Positions 1 through 7,965 of a stretch of 36,108 bases of DNA are shown piece by piece. A program made the position numbers and the translations under genes. The notes under the pieces were generated by a model. It saw only the letters and a list, made by a program, of their open reading frames with translations, had not been told where the DNA came from and did not search any database. The stretch's first letter is position 1. Each line of letters begins with the position of its first letter. Source of the DNA: Candidatus Dorea gallistercoris (GTDB taxonomy: Bacteria > Bacillota > Clostridia > Lachnospirales > Lachnospiraceae); contig DXGF01000141.1 of assembly GCA_019114065.1 (NCBI GenBank), positions 1 to 36,108 on the forward strand. The letters run 5' to 3'.

Positions 1-162
1 TTGTTTCCACTCATCTTTCATGCACATGTACTTGGGCAGCATCACCCGTACATCATATTTTTCTTTGTCGAAATATTTTGGTAAAGAACCCACAACATCT
101 GCCAGTCCTCCTGTTTTGATGAAAGGAACCGATTCGGATGCCGCGAATAGTATTTTCTTCAT
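1..162 (-). CDS. glgA: Glycogen synthase, N-terminal fragment (cut by window edge)
   Basis: The first 54 codons of a gene that runs off the left edge. The translation begins [19 protein letters not shown], followed by [12 protein letters not shown]. This is the typical start of ADP-glucose-dependent bacterial glycogen/starch synthases (GT5): the KTGGLADV loop binds the ADP-glucose donor. The ATG at 160-162 is preceded by a clear GGGAGG ribosome binding site 5-10 bases upstream. The enzyme would extend alpha-1,4-glucan chains in the cytoplasm. It lies 63 bases downstream of spo0A on the same strand. The catalytic C-terminal half is outside the window, so intactness cannot be judged. Confidence 0.9.
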   Translation of the reverse strand, partial: MKKILFAASESVPFIKTGGLADVVGSLPKYFDKEKYDVRVMLPKYMCMKDEWKQ

Positions 163-193
163 TGCTTTTCCTCCCAACCTCACGATATACGTT

Positions 194-222
194 ATTATAT
201 CGCATTTTTTCCCGGAAGAAAA
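194..222 (-). promoter_or_regulatory. Possible sigma-A promoter for glgA
   Basis: A perfect -10 (TATAAT on the minus strand, 194-199) lies 31 bases before the glgA ATG. With a 17-base spacer the -35 would be TTTTCT (217-222), only 3 of 6 matches. No convincing terminator separates spo0A from glgA, so read-through from spo0A is also possible. Confidence 0.35.
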
Positions 223-225
223 GCA

Positions 226-1017
226 TTATCTGTTTTTATATTCCAGACGGATCGTATCCGCGATCAGGGCAATAAACTCGGAATTCGTCGGTTTTCCCTT
301 CCCGTTGCTGACCGTATAGCCGAAGAGCTCGTCCAGGGTATCCAGCTTCCCTCTGCTCCAGGCCACCTCAATGGCGTGGCGGATGGCCCGCTCTACCCGG
401 CTGGCTGTGGTCTGATGGATCTTGGCAACCGTGGGATACAGAACCTTGGTGATGGCGTTTAACACGTCCATGTCCTCCACCGCCATGATGATCGCGTCTC
501 TTAAGTAATGATAACCCTTGATGTGGGCCGGGATCCCGATCTCATGGATCATATCCGTCACTCGGGCTTCCAAGTTAACCTCCGGCTGGCCGGAAAGGGA
601 TGTATCCTCTCCCGGTGATCCTCCCATCCGGCTTGGGACCGCCCGGTTTGTATTTTTGATCCTTCCAAGTACCATCTCATTGTTGAAAGGTTTCAGAATA
701 TAGTAATTCGCCCCTTTTTTGAAAGCATCTTCTGTGATCCTCTCCTGGCCTACGGCTGTGATGACGATAAACGCCGGATGCTTTTTGATCTCCCCGTCGG
801 TGTTGACCAGATCCATCACACTTAAGCCGTCCATTTTCGGCATGATCAGATCCAGAAGGACAACATCCGGCTGTTTCTCCTTGATCAGCTCGTACACATC
901 CTCCCCATTGTTCGCTCTTCCCACCAGATTCAGCTCTTTGTCGCTGTCGATGATTTCGCCAAGCAAGTCCAGGATTCTTTCATTATCGTCGGCTATTGCT
1001 ACGTTTATTTCACTCAT
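226..1017 (-). CDS. spo0A: Stage 0 sporulation protein A, master response regulator
   Basis: A 263-residue protein, the usual Spo0A length. Residues 1-125 form a receiver domain with the acidic pair D10/D11, the phospho-acceptor D56 in [14 protein letters not shown]87 and K109 in YYILKPF. The C-terminal effector domain carries the sporulation-type DNA-binding segment ([18 protein letters not shown]) and ends in IRLEYKNR. Phosphorylated Spo0A binds 0A boxes and switches cells into sporulation; in clostridia orphan kinases phosphorylate it directly. The ATG at 1015-1017 has an AAGGAGG site about 9 bases upstream. It directly follows spoIVB, as in Bacillus, with its own promoter region in the 119-base gap. 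All key residues are present. Confidence 0.98.
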   Translation of the reverse strand: MSEINVAIADDNERILDLLGEIIDSDKELNLVGRANNGEDVYELIKEKQPDVVLLDLIMPKMDGLSVMDLVNTDGEIKKHPAFIVITAVGQERITEDAFKKGANYYILKPFNNEMVLGRIKNTNRAVPSRMGGSPGEDTSLSGQPEVNLEARVTDMIHEIGIPAHIKGYHYLRDAIIMAVEDMDVLNAITKVLYPTVAKIHQTTASRVERAIRHAIEVAWSRGKLDTLDELFGYTVSNGKGKPTNSEFIALIADTIRLEYKNR

Positions 1018-1062
1018 TTTGCGAAATACCTCCTTTCTCGTACAATAAGACCGTCATGACCA

Positions 1063-1091
1063 ATTATATATTTCGCCATATTTCAAAGCAA
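1063..1091 (-). promoter_or_regulatory. Candidate sigma-A promoter of spo0A with embedded 0A-like box
   Basis: On the minus strand, TTGCTT (1086-1091), a 17-base spacer and a perfect TATAAT (1063-1068) precede spo0A by about 45 bases. The spacer contains TATGGCGAAA (1071-1080), matching 8 of 10 positions of the Spo0A box TTTGTCGAAA. A second, weaker match (ACTGTCGTAA, 7 of 10) is on the plus strand at 1098-1107. The position suggests autoregulation by Spo0A. The -35 is weak (3 of 6), and an additional sigma-H promoter cannot be excluded. Confidence 0.5.
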
Positions 1092-1136
1092 GAAATTACT
1101 GTCGTAAAAACCTGACACCGTCCGACCATTTTCACG

Positions 1137-2201
1137 CTATTCTACATTTTTCAACATGTTTTCTATGAAAATCCCATATCCTTTCGCCGGATCATTGACA
1201 AAAACGTGGGTGATCGCGCCCACCAGTTTCCCGTTCTGGATGATTGGAGAGCCGGACATCCCCTGTACGATCCCGCCTGTGATATCAAGGAGTTCCTGGT
1301 CTGTCACCTGCAGTTCCATCCCCTTGTTGGTCTCTTTCGCCTCAGTGTCGATTTTTGTGATCCGGATGTCGTACTCTTTTACCTCTCCTTCCACCGCGCA
1401 GCGAATGAGCGCCGGCCCCTCCTGGATCTCTTTTGCCGATGCCGTCTCCATAGGTTCCTGATCGGAAAACAGCGTGTCGATCCGCTGGATCGTCCCGTAG
1501 ATCCCCTCCTCTGTATTTTTCTCGATGGTTCCCAGAATGTTGTAGTTATTGTAGATGATGACCCCTTCCATTCCTCCCGGTGTCCCGCCTGTTCCTTTCT
1601 GGATATCTTTGATGCTGGTAGAGTAGAGTGTCCCTTCTGAGATATCCAGCAGCTCACTGGTATCGATATCGTGGATCCCGTGTCCCAGAGCCCCGAACTT
1701 ACTGTCCACATTCAGGAATGTAATGGTACCAAGCCCCTGGGTGTTGTCCCTTACCCAGATCCCCAGCTTGTACTCTCCCCCGTCACACTGGACCGCCCGG
1801 GTCCTAACATCGATGGTCTGGCCATTTCTCACGACCTGCAGCACCACATCCGCTTGCGTCAGCGTCTCCACCTCCTGGATCAATTCCGATTTGCTGTGGA
1901 TCTTGGTCCCATCCAGTCCTACGATATAATCGCCTGCCTGGACCAGGTTCCTGGCCGGCTCATACTCGTTTCCATCTATCCCCTCCACCTTGTCGGTACC
2001 AAGGACCATCACGCCTTCTGTCTCCAGATAGATCCCCACCGGCATACCTCCGGGGATCACCATCGTCGCATCCACTGTATCCGCGCTGACTTCCTGGGGA
2101 AACTGCTCCTTGTAGCTGTTGATCAGATACCAGCTTCCTCCGGCAGCGATCGTAAATATGACGATCATGATCAATATTCTCCGATACCAATATGCTTTCA
2201 T
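1137..2201 (-). CDS. spoIVB: SpoIVB signalling serine peptidase (family S55)
   Basis: A 354-residue protein, somewhat shorter than the Bacillus form. An N-terminal membrane anchor (about residues 8-25) is followed by a PDZ domain (about 50-130) with the ligand-loop region ARNLVQAGDYIVGLDG, then the S55 peptidase domain with probable catalytic H174 (GALGHGIHD) and S316 (VQGMSGSPI). In Bacillus SpoIVB is secreted from the forespore, cleaves SpoIVFA and so triggers SpoIVFB processing of pro-sigma-K. Upstream in-frame ATGs exist, but the ATG at 2201 has an AAAGGAA site, places the signal anchor at the very start and lies downstream of a candidate sigma-G promoter. It sits between recN and spo0A, as in Bacillus. 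Confidence 0.95.
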   Translation of the reverse strand: MKAYWYRRILIMIVIFTIAAGGSWYLINSYKEQFPQEVSADTVDATMVIPGGMPVGIYLETEGVMVLGTDKVEGIDGNEYEPARNLVQAGDYIVGLDGTKIHSKSELIQEVETLTQADVVLQVVRNGQTIDVRTRAVQCDGGEYKLGIWVRDNTQGLGTITFLNVDSKFGALGHGIHDIDTSELLDISEGTLYSTSIKDIQKGTGGTPGGMEGVIIYNNYNILGTIEKNTEEGIYGTIQRIDTLFSDQEPMETASAKEIQEGPALIRCAVEGEVKEYDIRITKIDTEAKETNKGMELQVTDQELLDITGGIVQGMSGSPIIQNGKLVGAITHVFVNDPAKGYGIFIENMLKNVE

Positions 2202-2228
2202 ATTCCCGTTCCTTTCTTCCACACTAAA

Positions 2229-2259
2229 TAAGACAGGCATCAAAACGATGCCTGTCTTA
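2229..2259 (-). terminator. Perfect 13-bp hairpin after recN (terminator-like)
   Basis: Arms 2229-2241 and 2247-2259 pair perfectly over 13 base pairs around a 5-base loop. On the minus strand the hairpin follows the recN stop by about 30 bases and is followed by only a short run of T (TTTAGTG), so it may be a leaky terminator or an mRNA-stabilising hairpin. Its upstream edge overlaps the -10 of the candidate spoIVB promoter. Confidence 0.6.
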
Positions 2260-2287
2260 GTATGTGAAGATTTTCTCTTTTCCATCC
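2258..2287 (-). promoter_or_regulatory. Candidate sigma-G (or sigma-F) promoter of spoIVB
   Basis: On the minus strand, GGATG (2283-2287), exactly 18 bases and CATACTA (2258-2264) match the Bacillus sigma-G pattern GHATR-N18-CATNHTA at all but one position. In Bacillus spoIVB is transcribed in the forespore by sigma-F and sigma-G. A start near 2251 would give a leader of about 50 bases before the ATG at 2201. Confidence 0.5.
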
Positions 2288-2289
2288 TT

Positions 2290-3963
2290 TTATTTTGCGG
2301 CTTGTGCAAGTTCTTTCATCTCTCTGGCGTTCTCCAGCACCGCGTCGGTGATCTTGGCGCCTCCTAAGATCCGGGCCAGCTCCTGGATGGACGCTTCCCC
2401 ATCCAGCCTGCGGATCTGAGTCCTGGTGTCCATCCCTTCCACCTTCTTCTCGATCACATAGTGGGTATCCGCCATAGCCGCGATCTGCGCCAGGTGAGTG
2501 ATACAGATCACCTGATGGGTCTTTCCGATCAGAGCCATCTTCTCTGAGACTTTCTGGGCGGTCCGCCCACTGATCCCCACGTCGATCTCATCGAAGATCA
2601 GGGTCTCAATGTCATCTCTTCTGGCCATCACTGTGCGGATCGCCAGCATGATCCTGGAAAGCTCTCCGCCGGAAGCCACATCTTTCAAAGGCCGCAGGGG
2701 CTGTCCCGGATTCAGGGAGATCATGAATTCCACATCGTCAATTCCGTTCCCTGTATAAGCTTCCAGCCTTTCAAAGTGGATCTGGAAACGCACGTCCGCG
2801 AAGTTTAACTCTCTAAGGCCTTGCTCCACCGCCTGCTCCAGGATGGCGGCCTGCTCTTTCCGAGCTTTGCTCAGACTCTGGCTGCGCTTTTCCAGAAGGC
2901 TTTCTGCCTGCTCCAGGTCACGCTTTAACCTGGCTAGGTAAGTCTCATAGTCCTGGAGTTTCTCCAGCTTAGCTTTCTGCTCTGCCTGGTAGTCAAGGAT
3001 CTCTTCGATCGTATTTCCGTATTTGACCTTCAGATGGTTGATCGCGTTCAGCCGGTTCTCCGTCTCATAAAACTCTTCCTCTGAGAACTCGCATTCTTTG
3101 CTGTAATCCGACAGCTCTCGGTTAAAATCATTGAGGAGACTGTCCACCTCCATCAGCTGGTCCTGAAGCTGTCTGGCCCGCTCGTCACAGTCCGCCGCCT
3201 CGGAAAGGGCCCGGATGGCTCGGCTCAGATTCTCACTGGCGCTGTCTGCGTCCTGGCTGGTATAGCAGTAAGCCTCCGCGGCTCCCTTGGCGATCTTCTT
3301 CCCATTGGCCATCCTCCGGTAAAGGTCTTCCAATTCCTCGTCTTCTCCCTTTACAAGGGCCGCTTCCTCGATCTCCTGCACTTCGAATTCCAGGAAGGAA
3401 AGTTCCTTGGCCCGCTCGCTCTCATCCATATTAGCCTCCTTAAGCTCCTTCCCGCAGGTCCTGTAGGCCTGATAGGCCTCTTTTACCTGTTGGAGGATGT
3501 CTTCCGTCTCTTCTCTTGCAAAGGCATCTAGGATTTCCAGATGATTTTTCTTATGCAGAAGGGATTGATGCTCATGTTGTCCATGGATATCGATCAGAAT
3601 CTGGGACACCTCTCTCAACAGCGCCATCGTCACTGTCTCTCCGTTGATCCTGCTCACACTCCGGCCTTCCATCAGCCGCCGGCTTAATACCACCATCCCG
3701 TCCTCCGGAAACACCTCCAGTTCTTTCAGTCTCTGGAGCTGACGTGGATTCTCGATCTGAAACTCCAGTTCCACGAATCCATAGTCTGCCCCACTTCGGA
3801 TCATATCTTTCGTATATCTTGCGCCCAGAGCCAGATTCACAGAACCTAAGATAATGGACTTTCCCGCGCCCGTCTCCCCAGTCAGTATATTCAATCCTTC
3901 TTCAAATTCCACTTCGATCTCGTCGATCAGGGCGAGATTCTTCACATGCAAACTGCGTAACAT
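2290..3963 (-). CDS. recN: DNA repair protein RecN (SMC-like ATPase)
   Basis: A 557-residue SMC-family protein. The N-terminal half-ATPase has the Walker A motif GETGAGKS (residues 29-36). A long glutamate/lysine-rich coiled coil fills the middle (about 150-370), and the C-terminal half has the ABC signature SGGELSRIMLAI and Walker B LIFDEID. RecN acts early at double-strand breaks, gathering ends for recombination. The ATG at 3963 has a GGGAGG site 4 bases upstream. It starts 11 bases after argR and is the last gene of the asp23-recN operon before a hairpin. Length and motifs are normal for the family. Confidence 0.97.
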   Translation of the reverse strand: MLRSLHVKNLALIDEIEVEFEEGLNILTGETGAGKSIILGSVNLALGARYTKDMIRSGADYGFVELEFQIENPRQLQRLKELEVFPEDGMVVLSRRLMEGRSVSRINGETVTMALLREVSQILIDIHGQHEHQSLLHKKNHLEILDAFAREETEDILQQVKEAYQAYRTCGKELKEANMDESERAKELSFLEFEVQEIEEAALVKGEDEELEDLYRRMANGKKIAKGAAEAYCYTSQDADSASENLSRAIRALSEAADCDERARQLQDQLMEVDSLLNDFNRELSDYSKECEFSEEEFYETENRLNAINHLKVKYGNTIEEILDYQAEQKAKLEKLQDYETYLARLKRDLEQAESLLEKRSQSLSKARKEQAAILEQAVEQGLRELNFADVRFQIHFERLEAYTGNGIDDVEFMISLNPGQPLRPLKDVASGGELSRIMLAIRTVMARRDDIETLIFDEIDVGISGRTAQKVSEKMALIGKTHQVICITHLAQIAAMADTHYVIEKKVEGMDTRTQIRRLDGEASIQELARILGGAKITDAVLENAREMKELAQAAK

Positions 3964-3974
3964 ACTGCCTCCCG

Positions 3975-4421
3975 TCAGATCAGTTTACTGATCTTATCCA
4001 TCACCGTTATGGTTTCCTCCACACTCCGGATCGCGCACATGATGGTGTCGTCCCCGGCAATACTGCCTACCACTTCTTTCCACTCCATAGCGTCGATGGC
4101 GGCGCAGACGGCCATCGCCATCCCGGATACCGTCTTGATCACCAGGATATTCTGGGCCATATCCATAGATACGAATCCATCCCGCAGCACACGGATATAT
4201 TTTTCGCTCATCTGGCTGTCTCCGCTCTGATGGGCGGTATACCGCTGCTTTCCCTCTCCGGCCGGCACCTTGGTCAGCTTCAGGTCCCGGATATCCCTGG
4301 ATACCGTTGCCTGGGTCACCTTGAACCCTTCCTGATTCAGATAGGCCGCCAGCTCTTCCTGGGTCTCGATCTGGTATTTGTTGATCAGTTCGATGATCTT
4401 TGCGTGTCGGTTTACTTTCAT
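3975..4421 (-). CDS. argR: Arginine repressor ArgR/AhrC
   Basis: A 148-residue protein, the standard ArgR length. The N-terminal winged helix (1-70) includes the recognition segment TQATVSRDIRDLKLTKV (36-52). The C-terminal oligomerisation and arginine-binding domain has the GDDT motif (123-126). The hexamer represses arginine biosynthesis when arginine is present; in Bacillus AhrC also activates catabolic genes. The ATG at 4419-4421 is preceded by AAAGGAAA, which lies inside the end of nadK, so the two genes are probably translationally coupled (3-base gap). No arg genes lie nearby; the conserved position next to recN is the usual one. Confidence 0.97.
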   Translation of the reverse strand: MKVNRHAKIIELINKYQIETQEELAAYLNQEGFKVTQATVSRDIRDLKLTKVPAGEGKQRYTAHQSGDSQMSEKYIRVLRDGFVSMDMAQNILVIKTVSGMAMAVCAAIDAMEWKEVVGSIAGDDTIMCAIRSVEETITVMDKISKLI

Positions 4422-4424
4422 GCT

Positions 4425-5258
4425 CTAATTTCCTTTCATCTTTCTGCGCAGCATCTCCAGAAAACTGATCTGGCTCAGCCGCATCAGTCTGGTGGAGGCT
4501 GCGGCTCTGCGGACTGTCACCGTATCTCCTGTCACCAGCGGCATGGTGTCCGCCCCGTCAAATGCCACCATGGCCTCCTCCACCGCGCCGTGATGCCCTT
4601 CCCCGATCTCCACCACGATCTCGTCCTCCGCCGAGAGTACGATACTGCTGGTGTTCAGAGCGTGGGGACAGATTGGGGTGATCACGATCATAGAAGCCGT
4701 CGGTTCCAGGATCGGTCCCCCTGCGGACAGATTGTACGCCGTGGAACCTGTGGGGGTGGAGATGATGATGCCATCTGCCTCATAAGAGTTCAGCAGCTCT
4801 CCGTTGACATAGATCCGAAAATGGATGATCCGGATCTCCGTTTTCCTGGAAACCACGATATCATTCAAGGACACATCCTTTTGTCCGTCTTTCAGGACCC
4901 CTTCCAGCATCATCCGGTCTTCCAGGCCGTACTCGCCCCGCAGGATCCGAGCCACAGCCTCCTCAATATGGTTGACCTCCACTTCCGTCAGATAGCCAAG
5001 AGTCCCCATATTGATGCCCAGCACCGGAACTCCCCGGCCCCGAAGCAGTCTTGCCACCTCGATGAGACTGCCGTCCCCTCCGATCACCAGCGCGCAGTCG
5101 ATCCTTTCCGGAACGCTATCCCGGATGATCTGCTTATTCTCATCCTTTTGGCACAGTACGCAGGTCTTCCCCGCGCCCTCCAGCAGGCGCTTTACCTTGG
5201 CCGTCACCTGGCCGTCCGCGTCTTTTCCGTCATTTGTCACGATCAAAAAATATTCCAT
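4425..5258 (-). CDS. nadK: NAD kinase
   Basis: A 277-residue cytoplasmic kinase that phosphorylates NAD to NADP using ATP or polyphosphate. The diagnostic GGDG motif (60-63, in ALVIGGDGSLIEVAR), the INMGTLGYL segment and the NAD-binding STPTGSTAYNLSAGGP segment are all visible. The ATG at 5258 follows a GGGGAAGG site that overlaps the 3' end of tlyA. It sits between tlyA and argR, where B. subtilis has no gene (its nadK paralogues are elsewhere). The insertion into this operon is a known clostridial variation; codon use looks like that of the neighbours. Confidence 0.96.
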   Translation of the reverse strand: MEYFLIVTNDGKDADGQVTAKVKRLLEGAGKTCVLCQKDENKQIIRDSVPERIDCALVIGGDGSLIEVARLLRGRGVPVLGINMGTLGYLTEVEVNHIEEAVARILRGEYGLEDRMMLEGVLKDGQKDVSLNDIVVSRKTEIRIIHFRIYVNGELLNSYEADGIIISTPTGSTAYNLSAGGPILEPTASMIVITPICPHALNTSSIVLSAEDEIVVEIGEGHHGAVEEAMVAFDGADTMPLVTGDTVTVRRAAASTRLMRLSQISFLEMLRRKMKGN

Positions 5259-5272
5259 TCTCTGCCTTCCCC

Positions 5273-6085
5273 TTATTCTTTCGTCAATGCGGCAAACGCT
5301 TGTGTCACCGTGTCTGTCATATTTACGCCGGAAGAGATCTCTCCCATTTCTTCCTGGCCTTTCTTCAAATGGATCAGATATTCGATATTCCCTTCCGGCC
5401 CCCGGATGGGAGAAAACGTGAGCTCCAGCACATCCAGGCCGATCTGGCGGGCGTATTCCATCACTTTCCCGATCACTTCTTCATGGGTGGAGGCCTCTCG
5501 GACCACGCCTTTCTTTCCCACCTTTTCTCTCCCCGCCTCAAACTGAGGCTTGATGAGAGCCACGATCTCCCCGTCTTCTGTCAGATAGTCCCGGATCGGC
5601 TTTAAGACTTTGGTCAGAGAGATAAAGGACACATCGATGGAAGAAAATTCTGCCGGTTCTCCGATGTCTTCCGGCGTCACATAGCGGATGTTCGTCTTTT
5701 CCATACACACCACCCGCTGATCCTGGCGCAGCTTCCAGTCCAGCTGTCCTCTCCCCACATCGATGGCATAGACCTTCTTCGCCCCATTCTGGAGCATACA
5801 GTCGGTAAATCCTCCGGTGGAAGAGCCTACATCCGTGCAGATCTTCCCCGCCACAGACAGATCAAATTCCCTCAATGCCTTCTCAAGCTTAAAGCCTCCC
5901 CGGCTTACATAAGGGAGGGTATGGCCCCGCACTTCGATCCGACAATGGTCATCGAACGTAGTCCCCGGCTTATCCTCCTTCTGTCCGTCTACGTAGACGC
6001 TGCCAGCCATGATCACTGCCTTGGCCTTCTCCCGGGTAGGCGCAAGAGCTCGCTTTACCAAAAGCACATCCAAACGTTCTTTCAT
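5273..6085 (-). CDS. tlyA: TlyA-family rRNA 2'-O-methyltransferase / hemolysin-like protein (YqxC)
   Basis: A 270-residue protein with an N-terminal S4 RNA-binding domain (about 1-60, beginning MKERLDVLLVKRALAPTREK) and an FtsJ-type methyltransferase domain. The SAM-binding loop is DVGSSTGGFTDCML (85-98), followed by YAIDVGRGQLDW. In Mycobacterium TlyA methylates 16S and 23S rRNA at the capreomycin-binding site; the Bacillus homologue YqxC is less well characterised, so the substrate here is inferred. The ATG at 6085 has an AAGGAG site. It lies 3 bases downstream of dxs and 14 bases before nadK within the long operon. Confidence 0.93.
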   Translation of the reverse strand: MKERLDVLLVKRALAPTREKAKAVIMAGSVYVDGQKEDKPGTTFDDHCRIEVRGHTLPYVSRGGFKLEKALREFDLSVAGKICTDVGSSTGGFTDCMLQNGAKKVYAIDVGRGQLDWKLRQDQRVVCMEKTNIRYVTPEDIGEPAEFSSIDVSFISLTKVLKPIRDYLTEDGEIVALIKPQFEAGREKVGKKGVVREASTHEEVIGKVMEYARQIGLDVLELTFSPIRGPEGNIEYLIHLKKGQEEMGEISSGVNMTDTVTQAFAALTKE

Positions 6086-6088
6086 CTT

Positions 6089-7951
6089 CTACAGCTCCTT
6101 ATAAGTCTCCAGGATCCGGCTGGTCATCGATTCCTGATCCAGACCTGTCACTTTACGCAGGATATCTACATTTCCGTGTTCCACGTAAATATCCGGCAGA
6201 GACAGAGGCAGTACATGTACCCCGAGGCCCTTTTCCGCTACATACCGCAGCACCCGATCTCCAAAAGCTCCGGAAGGCACATTTTCCTCGATCACCGCGA
6301 TCATCCGATGATTTTTGGAAAGCCGGTCGATCAGGGCTTCATCCAGCGGCTTTACAAACCGGGCATTGATCAGGCTGCTGGAATGCCCTTCCTGCTTCAG
6401 ATGTTCCCGGACAGCGGCCGCCTCCTGGAACATATGTCCCACGCTCAGGAGAGCGATATCCTTCTCCTCATAGATCATCTCACTTTTTCCATACTCTATG
6501 GGAGCCCGGAATTCCTGGTAACCGTCATAGACGCTCCCTCTCGGATAGCGCAGCGCCACCGGTCCCTCAAACGCAAGAGCGAAACGCAGCATATCCGCCA
6601 GCTCCCATTTATTCTTCGGGGACAGGATAGTCATATTGGGAATACTTCCCAGATAGGACAGATCAAAGATCCCCTGGTGGGTCTCTCCATCGCTTCCCAC
6701 CAGTCCTGCCCGGTCCACCGCGAAGACTACCGGAAGGTTCTGCAGCCCCACATCGTGGATCAGCTGATCATAGCCTCTCTGAAGGAAGGAAGAATAAACG
6801 GCAAACACCGGTTTCACGCCCCCTGCCGCCAGACCGGCCGCAAAGGTCACTCCATGTTCTTCCGCGATGCCCACGTCGAAAAACCGATCCGGAAACATTC
6901 TACGGAACCGAGACAGCCCGGTTCCATCGGCCATAGCCGCGGTGATCGCCACCAGGTTCGGATTCTTTCTGGCTTCATCACACAGCACTTTTCCAAATAC
7001 ATCTGTATAAGTGTCCTTTTTGTCACCGGAACAGACTTCTCCTGTCTCCACGTCAAAAGGTCCTACTCCGTGGAACTTATCCGGCGCCTTCTCCGCCGGA
7101 GCGTATCCTTTGCCTTTCTGCGTCAGCACATGCAGCAAGACAGGGCCTTTGATCTTCTTAGCTTCCCGGAAAGCCCGGCACAGCATAGGAAGATTATGGC
7201 CCGGCACCGGTCCCAGATATGTGATCCCCATGTCTTCAAAGAACATCCCCGGCACCACAAGCTGTTTGATGCTGCTTTTGGTCCTGCGGATCTTCTCGAT
7301 CATAGGATCTCCCACCACCGGAACCTTATGAAGGGTATTCGTGACCCCCTTCTTCAATCCTGTGTAAAGGTCCGCCGTCCTAAGCTTAGCAAGGTACCTG
7401 GACATGCCTCCCACATTTTCAGAGATCGACATGTGATTATCATTGAGGACAATAATAAAATTCGTCTCCAGATGAGCCGCGTTGTTCAGCGCCTCATAGG
7501 CCATCCCGCCGGTCAGGGACCCGTCTCCGATCACAGAGACCACCCGGTGGTCCTCTCCCTTTAGATCTCTGGCCGACACAAGTCCAAGCCCCGCGGAGAT
7601 AGACGTGGAACTGTGTCCCGTATCAAAGGCATCGCAGGGACTTTCCTTGCGCTTGGGGAACCCGCTCATCCCGCCATAGCGGCGCAGTTCATCAAAGCCT
7701 TCTTTCCGGCCTGTCAAAAGCTTATGGGTATAGGACTGGTGCCCCACGTCCCAGATGATTTTGTCTTCCGGAAGCTGAAACATCAGATGCAGCGCCATGG
7801 TCAGCTCCACCACACCCAGATTGGAGGCCAGATGCCCCCCGGTCCTGCTTACCTTCTCGATCAGGAACTGCCGGATCTCTCCGGCCAGGATCTCCAGTTC
7901 CTCCCCATTCAGCTTCTTGATATCATTTTCTTTCTGTATCCGCTCCAGCAT
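6089..7951 (-). CDS. dxs: 1-deoxy-D-xylulose-5-phosphate synthase
   Basis: A 620-residue thiamine diphosphate enzyme that condenses pyruvate and glyceraldehyde 3-phosphate, the entry step of the MEP isoprenoid route. Visible motifs are DVGHQSYTHKLLTGR, DTGHSSTSISAG, the ThDP/Mg segment GDGSLTGGMAYEALNNAA with LNDNHMS, the catalytic-glutamate segment IAEEHGVTFAAG, and DRAGLVGSDGETHQG. I place the start at ATG 7949-7951 (protein MLERIQKENDIKKL), because GAGGTGG sits 6-12 bases upstream; a GTG at 7960 would add three residues but has a poorer site. It is adjacent to ispA, which uses the downstream products, so the operon groups two isoprenoid genes. Confidence 0.97.
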   Translation of the reverse strand: MLERIQKENDIKKLNGEELEILAGEIRQFLIEKVSRTGGHLASNLGVVELTMALHLMFQLPEDKIIWDVGHQSYTHKLLTGRKEGFDELRRYGGMSGFPKRKESPCDAFDTGHSSTSISAGLGLVSARDLKGEDHRVVSVIGDGSLTGGMAYEALNNAAHLETNFIIVLNDNHMSISENVGGMSRYLAKLRTADLYTGLKKGVTNTLHKVPVVGDPMIEKIRRTKSSIKQLVVPGMFFEDMGITYLGPVPGHNLPMLCRAFREAKKIKGPVLLHVLTQKGKGYAPAEKAPDKFHGVGPFDVETGEVCSGDKKDTYTDVFGKVLCDEARKNPNLVAITAAMADGTGLSRFRRMFPDRFFDVGIAEEHGVTFAAGLAAGGVKPVFAVYSSFLQRGYDQLIHDVGLQNLPVVFAVDRAGLVGSDGETHQGIFDLSYLGSIPNMTILSPKNKWELADMLRFALAFEGPVALRYPRGSVYDGYQEFRAPIEYGKSEMIYEEKDIALLSVGHMFQEAAAVREHLKQEGHSSSLINARFVKPLDEALIDRLSKNHRMIAVIEENVPSGAFGDRVLRYVAEKGLGVHVLPLSLPDIYVEHGNVDILRKVTGLDQESMTSRILETYKEL

Positions 7952-7965
7952 ATCCGCCACCTCTT

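Noticed and set aside
2202-2309. Longer SpoIVB starting upstream of 2201
   Set aside because: The added residues would be encoded by the recN terminator hairpin and the spoIVB promoter region and would bury the signal anchor 36 residues inside the protein.
4230-5546. 438-codon open frame on the plus strand
   Set aside because: Spans argR, nadK and part of tlyA in antisense; the translation is H/Q/D/R-rich without family features.
5921-7564. 547-codon open frame on the plus strand
   Set aside because: Antisense to dxs, which has all its catalytic motifs. The frame's composition (H/R/L/P-rich) is that of a shadow frame and it has no domain signature.
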